Assembly: GCA_018985235.1 (NCBI GenBank)
Contig: JADGIG010000305.1
Location: forward strand, 1-10,180
Direction of reading: 5' to 3'
DNA: 10,180 bases
From: Sanchytrium tribonematis
Taxonomy: Eukaryota; Sanchytriomycota; Sanchytriomycetes; Sanchytriales; Sanchytriaceae
The position numbers and the translations under genes are program-made. This document shows, one piece after another, positions 7,249 through 10,180 of the stretch. The number at the start of each line of letters is the position of its first letter. The stretch's first letter is position 1. Below the pieces are notes generated by a model that was not told where the DNA came from, made no database searches, and saw only the letters and a program-made list of their open reading frames with translations.

Positions 7249-7262
7249 TTGACCCGAATAGG
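7249..7262 (+). repeat. PiggyBac-like terminus, second element
   Basis: TTGACCCGAATAGG matches 11 of 14 bases of the terminus at 6716 (TTAACCCAATAAGG) in the same orientation. It lies upstream of the plus-strand transposase remnant that begins about 7760, where a 5' end would be expected. No matching 3' end was found in the window. Confidence 0.3.
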
Positions 7263-7581
7263 AAAACAAGAATATTGGAATCGATGTTTTGCATTCTATC
7301 GTCGTTGGTAATCTGAGACACTTTTGGTAATCTCTACAACTTTATGTTGTAATTAGTCATGTGAAATCATCTTCTGATATAAAACTTCTTCGCGAGGAAC
7401 AATTTCCCGAAAGATATAATGAATCTCATTTGAAGTTCACGGATCGGGTTTTTAATATTTAATAATAAACTTTAAGAAATTGTTATATTGCGATGGGTCC
7501 GATCATATATGTTGTCTAGAGTTTGCAGTCGTTGACATAAGATATTTATTTGGAGAATGACCTCTTTATATGTATTTTAGT

Positions 7582-7682
7582 CCTTCTCTTGATTGGTCCC
7601 CTTATATATCACAAATCTTTGTAATATATAAAAGCCAATCATAAATCCCTCAAACTCGCCTCGTGAACCCCTTGGGTCTACA
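7582..7682 (+). repeat. Diverged direct repeat, copy 2, with TATA box
   Basis: CTTGATTGGTCCCCTT, ATCTTTGTAATA and TCCCTCAAACTCGCCTCGTG followed by AACCCCTTGGGT repeat the order seen in copy 1. TATATAAAAG at 7625-7634 lies inside it and is a good TATA-box candidate for the transposase remnant downstream. The stretch 7263-7580 between the terminus and this repeat holds no coding I can name; one plus-strand piece, IKLLREEQFPERYNESHLKF, looks protein-like but unassigned. Confidence 0.4.
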
Positions 7683-7714
7683 GGGTCAAAACTGCTCCCG
7701 TTGGAGTCTGACCC
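7683..7714 (+). repeat. Imperfect hairpin
   Basis: GGGTCA at 7683-7688 pairs with TGACCC at 7709-7714, and inside it CTCC pairs with GGAG around a CGTT loop, with an unequal internal loop. It is GC-rich against an AT-rich background and follows copy 2 of the direct repeat. The role is unknown; it could be a leader structure or a leftover of an element end. Confidence 0.4.
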
Positions 7715-7759
7715 TAATATTGAGACCATATAAATATTAATAGTAATTTGTCAGAAGTT

Positions 7760-8927
7760 TACATTAAAAAAATTTTGAATATTTAAATGAAGATGATGTA
7801 TTATCACTGAAAAAATGCAACTCTAAATACAGTACAAAAAACCATTAGGAAAAGTAGATTTGCAAATTGCAAAATTTATATCTAATTTAAATTATTTAAG
7901 CATTTACTGATCAAAAACTACGCATTTATCTCGGGATCATTATTATTGCAAGTAATATTGAAAACCAAATTTCTGGGTATTACTGATACGGACAAAAGTG
8001 CTCCAAAAAACTGGCAAAAGTTTCGAAAATATTATCGAATGTCATGTAAATTTTGAGAATTACATTGTTTTTGAGTATTTTAGCGACTAGACAATCATGA
8101 CCAGAAAAAAAGTAGAGTTGATCAAATATTAGCTTGATACAATCAGGCCATTGTCTCAGTACTTGTATTAAGAAGAATTATGCCTTGTCATGTTCGCAAA
8201 TCTGGTATGATGGAACTAAAATATCCTCTCCCCATTTACCAATAAGTCTTGGAAAAATTGCGATTTTTGTGGTTAACTTTCACTGCCTGATTGCCGTTAC
8301 AACGATTGGGCTGCTCAAACAAACACAAGTTTAAATAAATCACAAATTAAAGAGATCCAATAGCTATCGAACTACAAATTTACTTGCCCCAATAAAGTTT
8401 CGCATTGAACATTTGTGCAATATTAGATGATTGGGCAATACAAAAGTTTTGTGCAAGGATTTTTGGATATTTAAACAGTAAAACAACAACTTTAAAAATG
8501 GTAAGCTTCATCACTATCAATGGCCGACTCACTGAAGATCCAATTGAAAAAATATTTAAAACGCTCAAGGAAGAAAAAAGAGTAAGGAGTATTGCAAGTA
8601 ACAATTACATTGGTAGAAAAAACCCGTTTTTTCAAGTAACGTTATGGAAACTACTTGTAGATCGTTTAAAAAAACTTTGAAAAAAGGATCATGCGTGGCA
8701 GTGAATAGACAATATTATCAAACAAAACATTTTTCATAAGATGGCCAAGAAAAAACTGCAAATTCTGTAATTTGCATTCAACTTGCCTTCCAGTTTGCGA
8801 ACATCCAGCCGAAATGACCGAAGAAAGTAAAGTGTTGGATGACAATGATTTGGAATTGTCATCAGACAAAAACAAATTGGAAGCCGAAGATTTAAGAAAT
8901 AAGATGACAAAAACAAAAATAAATTAA
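7760..8927 (+). pseudogene. Probable piggyBac-type transposase, heavily decayed
   Basis: Weak blocks occur in family order. KLRIYLGIIIIASNIENQ and then ISGYY (7915-7983) resemble the N-terminal E-x-K-x-[FY]-LG-[IL]-x-I-x-[MA]-G-I and YW segment. RLDNHDQKKSRVDQILA (8084-8134) resembles the LRFDDxxxR...D-K-L region, and IRPLSQYL overlaps it in another frame. SGMMELKYPLPIYQ, then SLGKIAIFVV, resembles the GRxxxKQYxPxKPxKxGIK box. FITINGRLTEDPIEKIFKTL and RSIASNNYIGRKNP (8510-8630) resemble the DNxFTSxxL and GTxRxNR boxes. The end, NCKFCNLHSTCLPVCEH (8760-8810), could be the C-terminal Cys-rich domain, followed by an acidic tail and TAA at 8925-8927. Catalytic Asp residues are not evident and the MGGVD region is missing. 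The family makes precise TTAA-targeted cut-and-paste moves. Each block alone is poor; their order is the argument. Confidence 0.42.
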
Positions 8928-8982
8928 AATTTTATCAAATTCATTTATTAAAACTTTTTTCTTAAATTTTTGTTTTCCAATT

Positions 8983-9394
8983 TCAACTAATAAAGTCGCA
9001 AGCAGCTTTTGTATGACAGACATTTTCCAAATACTCATATGTAAATTTCATTTGAATTTCCCAAAAACAACGCAATTTTACTCTGCTCCCTTAAGTAAAG
9101 TAAAGTTGTTCACATTTGCGACATAAAATTCTTGTTTTGTTTCCTCACGAGCTAAATATCATCAATCTGAGATTTCATTTTTTCCAACTCGTATTCAAAC
9201 TGGTGGCGCTCGTTTGATGACCAATTATCATCTGCAATTTTTCGTCTTTGTTTATCGAAAAGTAATGTAATGCCATGTTCCAAGTCGTTTCGTTGATCAC
9301 TTCGTTCAACTTTAAGACTTTCGTAATTTGACATATTTAATATTCTTCTTTTTGTCTGATGAGAGGTCATTGGTTTCTTTGCTGGTTGGGACAT
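8983..9394 (-). pseudogene. Unrecognised small gene remnant, minus strand
   Basis: The frame from ATG at 9394 runs 80 codons to a TAG at 9152-9154. It begins MSQPAKKPMTSHQTKRRILN, is rich in charged residues and includes RKIADDNWSSNERHQFEYEL and EKMKSQIDDI. One base over, a second piece reads ETKQEFYVANVNNFTLLKGA. A third reads CFWEIQMKFTYEYLENV and HTKAACDFIS, ending at the TGA at 8983-8985. The pieces read protein-like and collinear, suggesting one gene of about 135 codons with two breaks. I recognise no domain. It could equally be an intact 80-residue protein followed by unrelated sequence. It lies between the piggyBac-like remnant and the second resolvase-like region. Confidence 0.4.
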
Positions 9395-9800
9395 AATGCA
9401 AAATGTAGATTAGAAATTAAAAATATTTTTGACCAATTAACAACCGTTGAATTACCATTAGCCAATCAATTGTAAGTAAAACAAATTAAAAAATAACATT
9501 TTCCCTTTGAAATTAAAAATAAAGCGGATTGCTTGATTCGAAAGAGTCCCTTATCATCCATTGTGTGATTCGAAAAAGGCCCTTGGAAAATCTTTATCGT
9601 TTTAAAGAATGTTCGTGCAAAAGAAATAATAAATTATATTGATTTTATTTGTTCGAATGTGCCAAGTCCGACTGATAGGAAGAGGCTTTTGCTAGTTTTA
9701 CTGTCATTTTTCCCCTTTGTGCAACCTGAGATTTCACCCCTCAAAAAAAATGTTACTGGCAGTTGTTGACAGAATACCTACTTATTTCTGTTTAAAGTAG
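9395..9800. other. Non-coding interval with a short direct repeat
   Basis: No coding is seen. TGATTCGAAAGAGTCCCTT at 9534-9552 recurs as TGATTCGAAAAAGGCCCTT at 9566-9584 (17 of 19 bases identical, 32-base period). The remainder is AT-rich without recognisable structure. Confidence 0.5.
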
Positions 9801-10180
9801 ATAATATAGTTCACTTATTAGATTTCCGACAGTCTTCATTCCCAAATTTCAAAGTCTCATCCAATTTGGCAACTTTAAAACAATTTTTAAATGTAGACGT
9901 TATAATAGTGGAAGAGCAACTACAGCCATCATTTGCAAGTCTAATATTAATATAAATGCCAACAATACGATATTTGGATCCATTTTTGGACATTCAATTG
10001 GATTAAAGATTTATTTATACGGAAGCGACCCAAATATCCGCTGCCAATTTACTTTAAAGTGTATAAATCATTGCTGTCGCATCCAACACGATAAATCAAA
10101 GCGTGATTGGATGTTATTTAAATCAAAATGATCTAATTAATCTAGTCAATTCAAAACAAGATCCAAGTCCTCAAATAAGG
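9800..10180 (+). pseudogene. Possible second RuvC-like resolvase copy, running off the window
   Basis: One frame gives LATLKQFLNVDVIIVEEQLQ at about 9865-9926, resembling the strand with the acidic residue and Gln (x-x-IE-x-Q) of RuvC-like resolvases. It parallels the DVDAFIVE segment of the copy at 1079. A second frame, open to a TGA near 10131, gives NANNTIFGSIFGHSIGLKIY and LYGSDPN, then HDKSKRDWML. This fits the N...G-x-x-x-GL-x-I helix and strand and the later basic segment. The first motif (IDxGxxN) is not found upstream, and the DDxAD motif would lie at or beyond the right edge. The family assignment is therefore tentative. Confidence 0.35.

Noticed and set aside
6885-7682. Direct repeats as LTRs of a complete retrotransposon
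   Set aside because: No TG...CA ends, primer-binding site or polypurine tract was found, and spacing within the copies differs.
8380-8916. Three overlapping minus-strand ORFs
   Set aside because: They are antisense to the plus-strand piggyBac-like and Cys-rich blocks, which read more like protein.
9811-9993. Minus-strand ORF of 60 codons
   Set aside because: It is antisense to the resolvase-like segment DVIIVEEQLQ.

Overview
The window looks like a piece of an AT-rich invertebrate animal genome (about two thirds A+T by eye) that is a graveyard of old mobile elements. No intact gene of more than about 160 codons is present. Almost every recognisable protein is broken by stops or single-base frameshifts, and the families (PIF/Harbinger, Ty3/gypsy, Helitron, probable piggyBac) are those nested in animal repeats. 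I see no bacterial operon logic, tRNA, rRNA or CRISPR array. The host species cannot be named from this sequence.

Layout, left to right. (1) 201-1105: a PIF/Harbinger DNA transposon. Its coiled-coil accessory protein (+) and DDE transposase (-) end tail to tail with one base between their stop codons. (2) 1079-2775: a second tail-to-tail pair. A decayed RuvC-like Holliday junction resolvase (+) ends 13 bases from a minus-strand ORF, behind which lies a decayed tyrosine recombinase (-). (3) 2807-2903: a short palindrome-rich spacer. (4) 2998-4600, minus strand: a Ty3/gypsy-type retrotransposon, gag (with zinc knuckle), protease and the first part of reverse transcriptase, truncated. (5) 5167-6600, plus strand: a Helitron replicase-helicase with its HUH box, its YxxxY tyrosine pair and a damaged PIF1-type Walker A. 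(6) 6716-7262: three TTAACCC-like ends suggesting piggyBac-type termini, including a candidate 454-bp non-autonomous element. (7) 7760-8927, plus strand: a probable, badly decayed piggyBac-type transposase. (8) 8983-9394, minus strand: a small unrecognised coding remnant. (9) 9800-10180, plus strand: pieces of what may be a second copy of the resolvase, running off the window.

The transposons are independent insertions and do not form a pathway. The part most likely to be new is the resolvase/tyrosine-recombinase pair. Dense convergent packing and the pairing of a RuvC-like resolvase with a tyrosine recombinase resemble genes of DNA viruses or virus-like large transposons. The possible second resolvase near 9.9 kb hints that the source is repeated. 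This origin is inference: no capsid, polymerase or packaging gene was seen here.
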